Positions 1 to 8,753 are shown, counted from the first letter of the stretch. The stretch is 64,000 nt of DNA from Paenibacillus sp. USDA918EY (GCF_009870825.1 NZ_WTWY01000006.1:186001-250000), one strand, 5' to 3'. Made by a program: numbers and translations. Notes: generated from the letters alone by a model not told the origin.

Positions 1-273
1 GACGGAACCGATCATCAGCAGGCGCCGGCGTCCGATCCGGTCGCCGACGGCGCCCATCGTCAGGAGCAAACCGGCGAGAATGAAGCCGTATATGTCGAAA
101 ATCCATAACTGTTCGGTGGCCGTCGGCAGTAAATCCGCGGCAATGGCAGGTGCTGCGAAAAACAGGACGGAAACATCCATCGATACGACCATCAGCGGGA
201 GACAAAGGATGCAAAGCGCGATCCACTCTTTGCGGCCAGCCGGTTTGGCCGCGGCAGGGGTTGCAGTGTTCAT
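1..273 (-). CDS. MFS transporter, DHA2/QacA-like drug exporter (3' part outside window)
   Basis: Only the N-terminal 91 residues are present; the gene runs off the left edge of the window. The protein begins MNTATPAAAK, followed by a first membrane segment and a second one containing DIYGFILAGLLL. It then reaches the cytoplasmic loop signature GAVGDRIGRRRLL, the MFS motif A (GxxxDRxGRRxxL). An acidic residue in the first helix (SMDVSV) fits proton-driven DHA2 exporters of the QacA type. The ATG is preceded by AAGGAGAGG. The family exports cationic drugs and dyes by proton antiport; the substrate cannot be told from this fragment. A promoter with duplicated operator-like repeats lies just upstream. 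Confidence 0.85.
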   Translation of the reverse strand, partial: MNTATPAAAKPAGRKEWIALCILCLPLMVVSMDVSVLFFAAPAIAADLLPTATEQLWIFDIYGFILAGLLLTMGAVGDRIGRRRLLMIGSV

Positions 274-296
274 TTAAAAACCCTCTCCTTATTGTT

Positions 297-353
297 TATT
301 ATATAAACAGTAACTGTCGAAAACAGTATATTATATAAACAGTATATGGTCAA
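297..353 (-). promoter_or_regulatory. Sigma-A promoter with repeated operator for the MFS gene
   Basis: On the minus strand a -35 TTGACC (353-348) and -10 TATACT (330-325) are separated by exactly 17 bp. A 16-bp direct repeat (plus-strand TATTATATAAACAGTA) occurs at 297-312 and 329-344, 32 bp apart (about three helical turns). The upstream copy overlaps the -10/spacer region. Such repeats fit a TetR/MarR-type repressor site, but the regulator itself is not visible in the window. Confidence 0.75.
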
Positions 354-407
354 CGCAAATATTCGAATTTATTTTTCAAGGAAGACGGTACTGCTTGCAC
401 TCATAAC

Positions 408-442
408 AAAAGAGGCGCAGCCTTATGGGCCGCGCCTCTTTT
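408..442. terminator. Bidirectional rho-independent terminator
   Basis: AAAAGAGGCGC and GCGCCTCTTTT form a GC-rich stem flanked by A- and T-runs. It lies just beyond the stop of the minus-strand ketopantoate-reductase-like gene. Confidence 0.85.
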
Positions 443-456
443 ACTACAAATTATGA

Positions 457-1482
457 TTACTGGTTTAGTTTTTCAAAAAACCGAATGTTTACATCGAAAT
501 CCGGCACGCTTTGGTTCGCTTCGGCTTGCTTTACCAGTTGAACGACCATGTCATTATAAGGGGTCAAAATGCCTTTCCCCTCTGCCAGCCGCGGTACGAC
601 CCCATTGATATAGTCGATTTCCGTCTTGCGTTTTTTCTCCAGGTCCTGCAGCATGCTTGCTTTTAGCAGTCTCGAAGATTTCATGAAGCTGCGAAGCGTT
701 TGAACGCGTTCCGGAAGATCCTCTTCGCTTTGAATCTCCAAGGACGCCATATCAAATCCGTTCATTTTGGCAAAGGTTACGCCGTTCGCATGGCCGACTT
801 TGATCGTCTCATCCGCAATATGCGCCGCGCTGACAACGCTGACCTCATGATCCAGCACCCCGCCGAACTCCGTATTCAGCGCAGCCGACAAACCGCTAAA
901 CGCGTTGTTGACCAGCAATTTGGACCATTTTGTCCCCACCAGGTTGTCGGAAATGTGCGTTCCCCCCACAAGATCCAAAATCGCTTTGATCCGCCGTATT
1001 CTTTCCGTCCGTTCGCCGTTTAATTCCCCGATTTGAAAAGCATAGCTTTTAAAATGGCCGTACTCTGTCGTAAGTTTTGAAACCCCCGGCTCCAAAAACG
1101 TAGCGCCAAATTCGACCGACCCGGCAATGACGCGTTCCCGGCCGACAATGGAAGCCACTTTTTCTTCGGGAATGCCGTTTTGCAAGGAAAGCACGACGCT
1201 ATCATCGCCTAAAAACGGCAGCAAATTCTGCAGGACGGAATCGTTATATAGCTGCTTGGTCAACAGCAACACCAAATCATAGGTTCCGGACATGTCGTCA
1301 GGAGTGATGGCTTTCACCTTGGTATGAAAATCCGTCGTACCGGTAATTTTCGCGCCGGACTGATTTAACGCGTCCACATGTGCCTGGTAGACATCGATCA
1401 ATTCCACGTCTTGTCCACCCGCAGCAATATAAGCTCCGGCAATGGTTCCCAATGAACCCGCTCCTAAAACCGCAATTCGCAT
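457..1482 (-). CDS. Ketopantoate reductase family protein (ApbA/PanE-like)
   Basis: A 341-residue protein with an N-terminal Rossmann motif GAGSLG (7-12), LQNG (100-103) and the KWSKLLVNN catalytic stretch (185-193). A TEIDYINGVV segment near 287 corresponds to the conserved C-terminal E-x-D-x-x-NG of the family. The family reduces 2-dehydropantoate to pantoate with NADPH for coenzyme A synthesis. It is slightly longer than housekeeping PanE and sits 16 bp downstream of an acetoacetate decarboxylase gene, so it may act on another 2-oxo or beta-keto acid. Both genes appear to be one operon, divergent from a LysR regulator. Confidence 0.8.
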   Translation of the reverse strand: MRIAVLGAGSLGTIAGAYIAAGGQDVELIDVYQAHVDALNQSGAKITGTTDFHTKVKAITPDDMSGTYDLVLLLTKQLYNDSVLQNLLPFLGDDSVVLSLQNGIPEEKVASIVGRERVIAGSVEFGATFLEPGVSKLTTEYGHFKSYAFQIGELNGERTERIRRIKAILDLVGGTHISDNLVGTKWSKLLVNNAFSGLSAALNTEFGGVLDHEVSVVSAAHIADETIKVGHANGVTFAKMNGFDMASLEIQSEEDLPERVQTLRSFMKSSRLLKASMLQDLEKKRKTEIDYINGVVPRLAEGKGILTPYNDMVVQLVKQAEANQSVPDFDVNIRFFEKLNQ

Positions 1483-1498
1483 TTAAAAGTCCCCCTTT

Positions 1499-2239
1499 TT
1501 ACTTTTCGGCCAAATAATCGTACACAACCGTTGGAGAAGCCAACGACAGCTCGGTCACGATATGGGAAGCCGACACGACCTCCAGCACAGGCAAATCGGC
1601 CATCGGCGCAAGCGCATGTGCGAATAGCTCCAACCTGGCCGGGCCTGACCAAGCGCCAAGGATTTGAATATCCGTAATTTGGCTCCGGACCAATTCGCAG
1701 ATTCTTGGGTAACCGTCGTATCCCGGCATTTTTTTCAGCATATAATTCGGTTTTACGATTTCTTGAAGCGCCTCCGCATGATCCAGCGGAAAATGCTTAT
1801 AACCCATGGTGGCTGTAGCGACTCTCAACGTGCCGTAATCCAGAAGCCCCACCAGCGTATCGGAATCGACATATAAGCTAGGTTTGCCCAGCTTTTTAGG
1901 ATAGGCTGCGATTTCCCTGCCGGATGCAATGGCCGGAAAGCTGTCCACATACATGGCATGAAGATAATCGCCTTCCTCCCCTTCAAAGCTTACCGGTATG
2001 ACCTGTCCGCACTCCGTGTACGAACCAAGCCCGGTCACATCCGGCATTTTCATGATCTCGAACCGGACAAGCGGATCTGTAACCTCCAACGGTTCCGGAA
2101 CGATTTTTTTCAATTTTTCCAGATCCGTTCTATATAAAATGTTCAAATATTCGCGATGATAAAAACGATACGGGCCTAAAGGAAACGCCCCCGCATCAAG
2201 CGGAGTCGTAAACTGCTTCACCACTTCATCCTTTTTCAC
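1499..2239 (-). CDS. adc: Acetoacetate decarboxylase
   Basis: With a GTG start at 2239 (GGAAGG nine bases upstream) the protein is 246 residues, the usual family length. An in-frame upstream ATG would collide with the divergent regulator. In this numbering Arg29, Glu61, Glu76, Lys115 and Lys116 (in AAYPKKLGKP) fall at the same positions as the catalytic residues described for the Clostridium acetobutylicum enzyme. Lys115 forms the Schiff base with acetoacetate, giving acetone and CO2. Some family members act on other beta-keto acids or do aldol chemistry, so the substrate is not certain. It is the first gene of an operon with the ketopantoate-reductase-like gene. Confidence 0.88.
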   Translation of the reverse strand: MKKDEVVKQFTTPLDAGAFPLGPYRFYHREYLNILYRTDLEKLKKIVPEPLEVTDPLVRFEIMKMPDVTGLGSYTECGQVIPVSFEGEEGDYLHAMYVDSFPAIASGREIAAYPKKLGKPSLYVDSDTLVGLLDYGTLRVATATMGYKHFPLDHAEALQEIVKPNYMLKKMPGYDGYPRICELVRSQITDIQILGAWSGPARLELFAHALAPMADLPVLEVVSASHIVTELSLASPTVVYDYLAEK

Positions 2240-2383
2240 CTGAATGCACCTTCCTTTTGCATTTATGCTGTCCTGCTGTTCGATCCCTATCCCTATTTTA
2301 CATCGCGGTTTTACATTTAATCTAATACATAATAAAATATAAATACATTTATCAAAATAAATGAATGAGGTGCGAGGAAATCC
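2240..2383. promoter_or_regulatory. Divergent regulatory region with LysR-type site
   Basis: AT-rich intergenic region between the decarboxylase and the LysR gene. It contains an inverted repeat ATAAAT-AC-ATTTAT (2339-2352) compatible with a T-N11-A LysR binding site, so the LysR protein probably controls the divergent operon and itself. Confidence 0.5.
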
Positions 2384-3274
2384 ATGGAGCTGCTCCAATT
2401 AATATATTTTCAGGCGGTCGCCTATACCGAGCATATTTCCAAGGCCGCAGAACAGCTGAATATTGCCCAACCTTCTTTAAGCCTGACGATCAAGCGGCTG
2501 GAGGACGAATTAGGCACGAGCCTGTTTCTCCGTAAAGGAAGGAACATCGAGTTAAGCCCCTCCGGAAAAATCCTTTTAAAACATGTGAACAAAATTTTTA
2601 CCGAGCTTGAAAATGCAAAAACGGAAATACGGTCGCAGGATCATGAACGTGACCGGACCATCAGGATATCGATTTCCAATCCGAGATTTCTCTCGGGATT
2701 GATCAGCGAATATATTACCCGGTATCCGGATACGAAAATGCAGCAGGAAGTCGGGGAAAGAAACGAAATCATGACCAGCTTGAAAAAGAGGGCTATCGAT
2801 TTAGGCATCGCAGGCGGTCCGCCCATCGCGGATGAAGAAATCGAAAGCTGCGTGCTGGTGGATGAAGACATCGTACTGGTTCTGCCCTCCAGCCACAAGC
2901 TGGCGGGCCAATCCGAAATATCGTTAAGCGAAGTTGCCGACGAACCGTTTATATCCTTGGCCAACAACGGGGAGTATCGCGGTTTTACGACGAGCCTTTG
3001 CGAAAGGGCAGGTTTTACCCCCAGCAACAATTTTGAGGTGGATTCTCATCTTTTGGCGGAAATCATAAAGCTGGATCAAGGCGTGGCGCTGCTTCCCATC
3101 TCGGCATGCAGAACGCTCGCTTTGCATTACGTCAAAATCGCGGACATCGACCCTACCTATACCGTTAGGTTGTCATGGGTCAAAGATCGTTTGTTGTCTC
3201 CGGCCGTGGCAGAGTTCCGTGATTTTATCATTTCCTATTTTAAAGAGAACGATGGAACGTATAAGGTGTATTGA
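2384..3274 (+). CDS. LysR family transcriptional regulator
   Basis: A 296-residue LysR protein. The N-terminal winged helix-turn-helix spans about residues 1-60 (HISKAAEQLNIAQPSLSLTIKRLEDELGTSLF, then GRNIELSPSGK). A substrate-binding domain follows from about 90, with the typical segment near 140 (RAIDLGIAGGPP) and a VLVLPSSHKLAG-like turn. Divergent from adc and its partner gene, so it is the likely local activator; the inducer is unknown. Confidence 0.9.
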   Translation: MELLQLIYFQAVAYTEHISKAAEQLNIAQPSLSLTIKRLEDELGTSLFLRKGRNIELSPSGKILLKHVNKIFTELENAKTEIRSQDHERDRTIRISISNPRFLSGLISEYITRYPDTKMQQEVGERNEIMTSLKKRAIDLGIAGGPPIADEEIESCVLVDEDIVLVLPSSHKLAGQSEISLSEVADEPFISLANNGEYRGFTTSLCERAGFTPSNNFEVDSHLLAEIIKLDQGVALLPISACRTLALHYVKIADIDPTYTVRLSWVKDRLLSPAVAEFRDFIISYFKENDGTYKVY

Positions 3275-3337
3275 AGCGATGATATCCGGCAACAGCATAA
3301 AAGCCGGCGGCTGCCGGCTTCCACTGTCCAACGTTTT

Positions 3338-3949
3338 TTATTCAAAATCAACCTGTTTATCCAAAATGAGCTCTTTGATTGGATGCTCCATAAACACGGC
3401 GCTTGGCACTAAAGAAAACTCAATATGTTCAAGGGTTTCAGGGAGCGGCGGAGAGATCGCAAATTCCATCTCCGTATGATGGCCTCCTCCACGGCTTCCA
3501 TGTCTTTGAACAAAATAGGGCTGATCGCTAATCACTTCAAGCGTAAGGTTTGGTTTCAAGTGAACTTCACTGCGTTTTTCTTCATCCAAAAGCTTGATTT
3601 CCACGTGCACGATGCTTACATTTTCATGCTGCATGGCATGCGTAAGCATATACTCGCAAGAGTCTACAACCGTTTTTTTCATGATCGGCATCACATTCTT
3701 TAGCTCTCCGAGTTCGTTTGGAACATGCCGCATGATCTGCGGCTGCAAATGATGAAGGATTAACCGGATTTCTAACTCCTCCATTTCGAATGCTTTGGCC
3801 CATTCGGCTATGAGCTCATTTGTTGGAAAAAATCTTTTGCCTTTTGTCAGCGATCGGCGAGTCGAAATCAAGCGAATCATTTGCTCATCGATTTCTTTGA
3901 TCTCCTCATTATATTCAAATCGGATTTCTCTTACTTCACCCCAGCCCAT
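3338..3949 (-). CDS. Hypothetical protein with chorismate-mutase-like N-terminal helix
   Basis: 203 residues, good AAGGAG site before ATG. The first 40 residues contain EIDEQMIRLISTRRSLTKGK, resembling the first helix of AroQ chorismate mutases, but the rest does not continue that fold convincingly. The C-terminal half is beta-rich with a glycine/histidine patch (HGSRGGGHHTEME). No confident family assignment; soluble, no signal peptide. Confidence 0.6.
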   Translation of the reverse strand: MGWGEVREIRFEYNEEIKEIDEQMIRLISTRRSLTKGKRFFPTNELIAEWAKAFEMEELEIRLILHHLQPQIMRHVPNELGELKNVMPIMKKTVVDSCEYMLTHAMQHENVSIVHVEIKLLDEEKRSEVHLKPNLTLEVISDQPYFVQRHGSRGGGHHTEMEFAISPPLPETLEHIEFSLVPSAVFMEHPIKELILDKQVDFE

Positions 3950-4001
3950 AGGTTCATCTCCTTCACAAAAATGATATTATGTATTCGCAACTTCGCCCGT
4001 T

Positions 4002-4169
4002 TTAATGATACGGAGGACGTTCGCGCAAAAGTTCCTTAATTTCTCTCAATTCTTGCAAGATGTCTTTCGTGAGCTTATTGGTTTGAGAATTATCGATCCC
4101 AAGCTTTACGACGAATATGCCGAAAAATAAAAACAGAACAAACATCAAAATAAATTGGGAAAACTCCAA
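4002..4169 (-). CDS. Small single-span membrane protein
   Basis: A TTG start at 4169 preceded by AGAGGAGG gives a 55-residue protein. A longer in-frame reading would overlap the neighbouring methyltransferase. Residues 3-25 (FSQFILMFVLFLFFGIFVV) form one membrane helix. A charged, probably coiled-coil tail follows (LTKDILQELREIKELL). Function unknown. Confidence 0.6.
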   Translation of the reverse strand: MEFSQFILMFVLFLFFGIFVVKLGIDNSQTNKLTKDILQELREIKELLRERPPYH

Positions 4170-4212
4170 GGTATGACCTCCTCTTTTAGGAAACATATAT
4201 GGTCCCATGATC

Positions 4213-4953
4213 TTATTTATCCGCCAGAATCGTAAACTCCCAAGGGATATTTTCATTGTTCCATCCGCGATGTTCGTCAAACCTCTTCAAGGTAAAACCT
4301 GCTTCAAGAACGGAATTCATAATATCACTTAACGTATACAGCCGGACGGAGACATCGGAAAAATCCGCCTGTTCCTGCTCATTAAAAAATCCCTTGTAAG
4401 CCACGTCCCCGCTTTTTAATTCCGCATCGAAATATTCAACTTCCCCTTGGCTAAGCAAGCATCTTCTTAATGGATGGAAATCACTAAGAATCAATTTGCC
4501 TCCTTCTTTTAATAATTCATAAAGAATGGACATGAACTTGCCGAGATCGCCAAAGTAATGCAGAATCCCTCCCTCCAAATAGAGAAGGTCAAAATATCCC
4601 CTGTACTTGTCCAAATCGATGTCATAGATATCCGTGACGATATAATCCATGGAGGTGTTTGCAGCTGCGGCCAATTCCAAGGCATATTTTTGGTTTTCCT
4701 CGGAAATATCGAAGACGGTGACCTCTGCTCCCAATAAAGCTATCGGCACCGCTTTTCTCCCATTAGATCCGCAGAGATTAGCCACTTTTTGACCTGCAAC
4801 GTTTTCGAAATGATGTTGGTGCTTTTTCAAACTGGCCAGCGGATTTTCTAGGATTTGAATGGCTTTCTCCGTTGGCGAACCGTCTCTTTTATGCCAAAAT
4901 TCATAGGCTCGATATTCCCACGCTTTTTTGTTTTGCTCGCTTTGTTCGTTCAA
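4213..4953 (-). CDS. Class I SAM-dependent methyltransferase
   Basis: 246 residues. Motif I at about 57-80 (KVANLCGSNGRKAVPIALLG) is followed by the acidic ribose-binding residue in AEVTVFDIS. Motif II/III segments are VTDIYDI and DLLYLEGGILHYF, with LLKEGGKLILSDFHPLRR as the post-motif strand. This is a stand-alone small-molecule-type methyltransferase; the substrate is not recognisable. It lies in a run of small minus-strand accessory genes. Confidence 0.85.
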   Translation of the reverse strand: MNEQSEQNKKAWEYRAYEFWHKRDGSPTEKAIQILENPLASLKKHQHHFENVAGQKVANLCGSNGRKAVPIALLGAEVTVFDISEENQKYALELAAAANTSMDYIVTDIYDIDLDKYRGYFDLLYLEGGILHYFGDLGKFMSILYELLKEGGKLILSDFHPLRRCLLSQGEVEYFDAELKSGDVAYKGFFNEQEQADFSDVSVRLYTLSDIMNSVLEAGFTLKRFDEHRGWNNENIPWEFTILADK

Positions 4954-4994
4954 ATGATTTGCCCTCCTCTGCTGTAGGCTCTATAATCTTGGTT

Positions 4995-5783
4995 TTATCC
5001 GGAAAGCGCGTTTAAAATAACCCCGAACATCTTGTCCCAATCCCGATCCGTATTATTAATGATCATCGAATGAATCGGCAGTTCCTTGATGGCGTCCAGC
5101 TCCAGCCTTTTTCGGCGAACATAATATGCAATGGTTTCTTCGGCCGCCCACTTCGGTTTGGAACGTATCTGGGCTGTATGCTCTAGCGATTCTTTCACGC
5201 TGTCTTGAGTTAAATAAAATAATACCGGATTTAGCGGTCTAATGATATCGGCTAACACGCCTAGATATTCAATGATTTCACGTTCACCGACTTCGGGGTA
5301 TAACCTGTGGATGTCATGAATCTGGTGCTGAAATAAGACGCTCTCGAAAATAGTAACGGTATCTTGTTTCATCGCCGACGCTGCAAATTTTTCGAACCGT
5401 CTGCAAAATACCTGCGTAAAGGTATCAAACGATACAACGGGACGATCGGCATAACAAAATTCTTTTGCGCGCAAATACGCCAGCAGCGTATCATCCCGGG
5501 GATCCGGTTCAGGCGATTGGTACGGCGTGAGTGCGTATGCGTCGTCCATAATGGACTTTTGCTTTAGCCAGCCTGCTTGCAGCGGATATTTTGAAAGCAT
5601 CTCCTCAAACTCATCCATAGACAGATAAGCGTAAAACGGCAAGTCGATCGGATGCTCGCTGCCTTCCACAAAAACGATGGAATCCGTTCCATGTTCCTTA
5701 AAACGGGCATGAAGCAGCTGAGAAGTGGTGGTTTTCCCCGATCCGGGAATGCCTTCGAATAGAATCAATTTTGGAGCGGTCAA
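4995..5783 (-). CDS. P-loop nucleotide kinase-like protein
   Basis: The likely start is TTG at 5783 (AGGAGG seven bases upstream), giving 262 residues. The Walker A motif is close to the N terminus (ILFEGIPGSGKTT), as in thymidylate-kinase-like and other small-molecule kinases. An R-x-K-type segment near the C terminus (YYVRRKRLELDAI) could be a lid. It resembles the gene at 28313-29272 in motif and layout, although sequence identity is low. Substrate unknown. Confidence 0.7.
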   Translation of the reverse strand: MTAPKLILFEGIPGSGKTTTSQLLHARFKEHGTDSIVFVEGSEHPIDLPFYAYLSMDEFEEMLSKYPLQAGWLKQKSIMDDAYALTPYQSPEPDPRDDTLLAYLRAKEFCYADRPVVSFDTFTQVFCRRFEKFAASAMKQDTVTIFESVLFQHQIHDIHRLYPEVGEREIIEYLGVLADIIRPLNPVLFYLTQDSVKESLEHTAQIRSKPKWAAEETIAYYVRRKRLELDAIKELPIHSMIINNTDRDWDKMFGVILNALSG

Positions 5784-5897
5784 AATATGTCCTCCTAACG
5801 TTTGCAATGACACTTGGATATCTAAACGGCCTTGGATAGCTCCTATCTTGGGTCGGGTGGTCTGCAGGTTCTCTTCGATTTATGATTAACCATGACT

Positions 5898-6713
5898 TTA
5901 GGATAGATTGTACCAGAAGATCTGATAGTCAAAAGAAGGGGACATTCCAATGGATTTTGCTAATCGAATGGACCCGGTGTTCCCTGGGTTACAATCCCAG
6001 TAAGGATGAATTCCCTCTTGCATGCACTCCCGTACAAAAGCGCCGGCAACGGCTGCGCCATAATTTCTTCTTCTGTGCCCTTCCAAGGTTTCTATATCGA
6101 TGGCATGCGTTTGATCGGCAACAAATCCGGAAAAACATATACTTACCATGGTATTATTGTATTCGGCCAAGTACCCGAATCCATGATGCAAGAAGGAATC
6201 CATCGAATCCCAAAAATGCAATATCTTTTTTTCTAAAAACGAATGGTTGGTAAGCCGTCTTGAATCCCATAAATCCCTATCGATCCTTCGAACCGTTATT
6301 CCATGATCTACAGCTACAATGGGCTTTGAATTCCCCGTTAATCTAAACACATGTTGATGATCGCTTGAAATGCTGTGGCTTTGAAATATTTGCGGTATCG
6401 CTTCAGCCCAAATATTCATCTCCGCACCAATCTCAACCGAATGAATATTTAACTTCTTTAGTTTGGGTTCGATATGTTGCCTCATGTATCCTTCTAAATC
6501 CGTCAGAAAGGATAGGCTGTGGACATTTCCAACCATCTGAAAACCTTTTTGGCCTGGTATCCAAATCAATGCTGCCGTTGGTTCTGTTGGATCATCCACA
6601 TAGACTCTACCCGGGTTATTCCCATTAATGATCGCCCTTACTTCGACGTTCCGACACTGATCCGTGATATGCCGTATTTTATAGAAGTCCTGTATATTAA
6701 GTTCTGATATCAT
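5898..6713 (-). CDS. GNAT family N-acetyltransferase (PF12746-like, two-domain)
   Basis: 271 residues with an AGGAGAG site. The C-terminal half carries the GNAT core: HAIDIETLEGHRRRNYGAAVAGAFV, where the R-R-x-x-G-A/G pattern binds acetyl-CoA pyrophosphate. It ends DCNPGNTGSIRLAKSIGM, the usual N-x-x-S-x-x-L-x-x-x-G-M ending. The N-terminal half is a degenerate GNAT-like domain, as in the GNAT_acetyltran family. Substrate unknown. Confidence 0.8.
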   Translation of the reverse strand: MISELNIQDFYKIRHITDQCRNVEVRAIINGNNPGRVYVDDPTEPTAALIWIPGQKGFQMVGNVHSLSFLTDLEGYMRQHIEPKLKKLNIHSVEIGAEMNIWAEAIPQIFQSHSISSDHQHVFRLTGNSKPIVAVDHGITVRRIDRDLWDSRRLTNHSFLEKKILHFWDSMDSFLHHGFGYLAEYNNTMVSICFSGFVADQTHAIDIETLEGHRRRNYGAAVAGAFVRECMQEGIHPYWDCNPGNTGSIRLAKSIGMSPSFDYQIFWYNLS

Positions 6714-6750
6714 TTTTTACTCTCCTGGTACGAGGTATTACCTCGTATGT

Positions 6751-7800
6751 TTAGTGTCTAAGAGCCCTACTCGGTCTTTCATCTCGTTCAACTAAAAGCT
6801 TTCTTTTCAAAATATCCTCCATCAAAAACTCCGCCACCACATCACGGTTAAACTCATTCAAACCAATGATCTTTGCATGCTTTGAATATTTGATTATATC
6901 GATTCCGGGATGGCTGTCTACAGGAACGGTCCCGAGAACAATATGTTCGTTCGTCGAAACAATCTCCTGTACGATATTTTGGAAAGAGGCGGATAACATC
7001 TGCATAAACCCAATTTCATCAATGACGATGATTTTCTTGGAAGACAAAGCGTCTTGCAGTACTTTAACCGCAAAATGTTCGAAAGTTTCGATATCGACTC
7101 CGTATCTTCCAATTCGCGTCTGGCTGGGGTTGTCTACGTTGGCGATTTCCACGCTTTCTCCATTCACGGACACGCATCTGAATCCTACCCGATCTCCCGC
7201 ATTTGTTATTTCCTCTGTATAAAATCCGCTGCAATGTTCCGCTCCCACGTCGCCTATAAGCTTTTTGACCATCGTTGATTTGCCCATTCTGGGCTTGCCC
7301 GTCAGTAAAAACACATTTTGGGAATGGTTATGTTCCCCGTCTAATCTGGACATCAGCTTAAAGTTCGGGGCATTTAAATCCCATGTTTCATACGGAGTCG
7401 AGTGTGTTGAATCCATCGCATCCCGTATGCGCGACTTTAGTTGCGGCCTTGTGATGTATTCGTCCATATTTCCTTCATCCAGGTTCACATATCTTGCTTC
7501 CCGAATTTCTTCGGGTTGAATGGTTATTTCGCCGCTGACATACTCCGCATTAAAAACGACGGACAAAACATGAAGCCTTTCATTATAGTAGACCCCGGAT
7601 ATGCCTAAAGGGCGGATATGAACTCCTGTTTCCTCCAGAAACTCCCGACACACCGCTATATCCAACGGCTCGCCGGCTTCCACGAACCCTCCGGGCAATT
7701 CCCAGGTGTCTGAACGCAGATGGGTTCGAACCATTAAAATATGTCCTTCCTCATTCTTAACGACTGCTGAAACGGCAATCATATGTTTTGCTTGTTCCAT
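6751..7800 (-). CDS. Nudix hydrolase fused to THEP1-like nucleoside-triphosphatase
   Basis: 349 residues with two domains. Residues 1-135 are a Nudix hydrolase with an intact box (GGFVEAGEPLDIAVCREFLEETG, about 37-59: G-x5-E-x7-RE-x-x-EE-x-G). Residues about 160-335 are a P-loop NTPase: Walker A TGKPRMGKST, GFYTEEI, RVGFRCVSVNGE and Walker B KKIIVIDEIGFMQ, the order seen in the NTPase_1/THEP1 family. Nudix enzymes hydrolyse X-linked nucleoside diphosphates and THEP1 proteins hydrolyse NTPs slowly. The fusion suggests coupled nucleotide processing or repair, but the substrate is unknown. Confidence 0.85.
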   Translation of the reverse strand: MEQAKHMIAVSAVVKNEEGHILMVRTHLRSDTWELPGGFVEAGEPLDIAVCREFLEETGVHIRPLGISGVYYNERLHVLSVVFNAEYVSGEITIQPEEIREARYVNLDEGNMDEYITRPQLKSRIRDAMDSTHSTPYETWDLNAPNFKLMSRLDGEHNHSQNVFLLTGKPRMGKSTMVKKLIGDVGAEHCSGFYTEEITNAGDRVGFRCVSVNGESVEIANVDNPSQTRIGRYGVDIETFEHFAVKVLQDALSSKKIIVIDEIGFMQMLSASFQNIVQEIVSTNEHIVLGTVPVDSHPGIDIIKYSKHAKIIGLNEFNRDVVAEFLMEDILKRKLLVERDERPSRALRH

Positions 7801-7858
7801 TGTGAAACACCGCCCGTCTCTTCATATTTGAAACCCTTCTTGCAAAAATAAAAAAATC

Positions 7859-7894
7859 GACCCAGCCTGAGATAACCTTATCTTAAGCTGGGTT
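7859..7894 (-). terminator. Terminator sharing sequence with the cassette-array hairpins
   Basis: On the minus strand AACCCAGCTTAAGATAAG pairs with TTATCTCAGGCTGGGT and is followed by an interrupted T-run (ATTTTTTTATTTTT). It terminates the MBL gene. The same CCCAGCC-TTAGATA / TATCTTAGG-CTGGG stem recurs inside attC-like sites at 26118, 32339, 36943, 40778 and 42894. Confidence 0.85.
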
Positions 7895-7904
7895 TCGCTT
7901 CTTC

Positions 7905-8753
7905 TTATTGCGATTTTAATATCTGATCGTTCACGAATGCTTTTAAGAAAAAGAGCTCATTTTCATTGGGTTTTCGGTTGTGCTCCCTTTCAAAAGCCTC
8001 TACCGCCTTCTCTAAAGATGCGGATGTTACGGCATTGCTCGTTGAGATGAGCTCTTTCCAATACAGATCCATCTCCTCTGTGTCACAAATGGATTCATGC
8101 CCCAGCAGGAAGTGAGTGGCGTCATATTTCCGGATATCCTCGATCATAGGCAACAACAGAGATTGCTTAAAATGATACAAGGAATTTTTCGTTGTGCCAT
8201 ATGCACTATCCCCCAGAAAAAGGACTTTTTCATCCGGAATATATGCGATGGTTGAGTCAGCCGTATGCGTGCTTCGAATGGTTTTAAGAACACAAACTTT
8301 ATTTCCCAAGTCGAGATGAAGAGATCCCTCAAAAATGATATCCGGCGAAGTTAGCTGGAATGTGTCTCTATCCGGTATTTCGCTCCTGATGGTCTCCACA
8401 CATAGTGAATCCATCTTCTTGGCATCCGCATATTCCTTGAGGGAACGATCGTCAAACGAAAAGCTGCGCCATTCCTGAATGATTTCATTCGTTCGGGTAT
8501 TCACGATAATCGCAGCTTCAAATTCGTTCATCCCTAGAAAATGATCCCAATGCGCATGCGTAATGGCCAAATATTTTATCGGAGGTACGTTTAATTTCCC
8601 GATTTCATGCAAGAAGTCCCGTGCGTGCTGAACCGAATTCCCGCCATCGATAACCAGGCTGTATTTGTCTCCGCAAACGAGTCCTAGCGTCGGTCTTTCC
8701 TTATCGTTTTGGTTCGGCAAGTAATAGATCGATTCACTTATTTTATTTAGCAT
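7905..8753 (-). CDS. MBL-fold metallo-hydrolase
   Basis: 282 residues. The metal-binding signature is THAHWDH (H-x-H-x-D-H, about 83-89), followed by a later DSTIAYIPDEKVLFLGDS (second Asp ligand) and LLGHES (last His). This gives a standard dinuclear metal site. The family includes glyoxalase II-like, lactonase and beta-lactamase-like enzymes; no subfamily marker is clear. AGAGGAG precedes ATG, and the gene ends in a strong terminator. Confidence 0.85.
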   Translation of the reverse strand: MLNKISESIYYLPNQNDKERPTLGLVCGDKYSLVIDGGNSVQHARDFLHEIGKLNVPPIKYLAITHAHWDHFLGMNEFEAAIIVNTRTNEIIQEWRSFSFDDRSLKEYADAKKMDSLCVETIRSEIPDRDTFQLTSPDIIFEGSLHLDLGNKVCVLKTIRSTHTADSTIAYIPDEKVLFLGDSAYGTTKNSLYHFKQSLLLPMIEDIRKYDATHFLLGHESICDTEEMDLYWKELISTSNAVTSASLEKAVEAFEREHNRKPNENELFFLKAFVNDQILKSQ

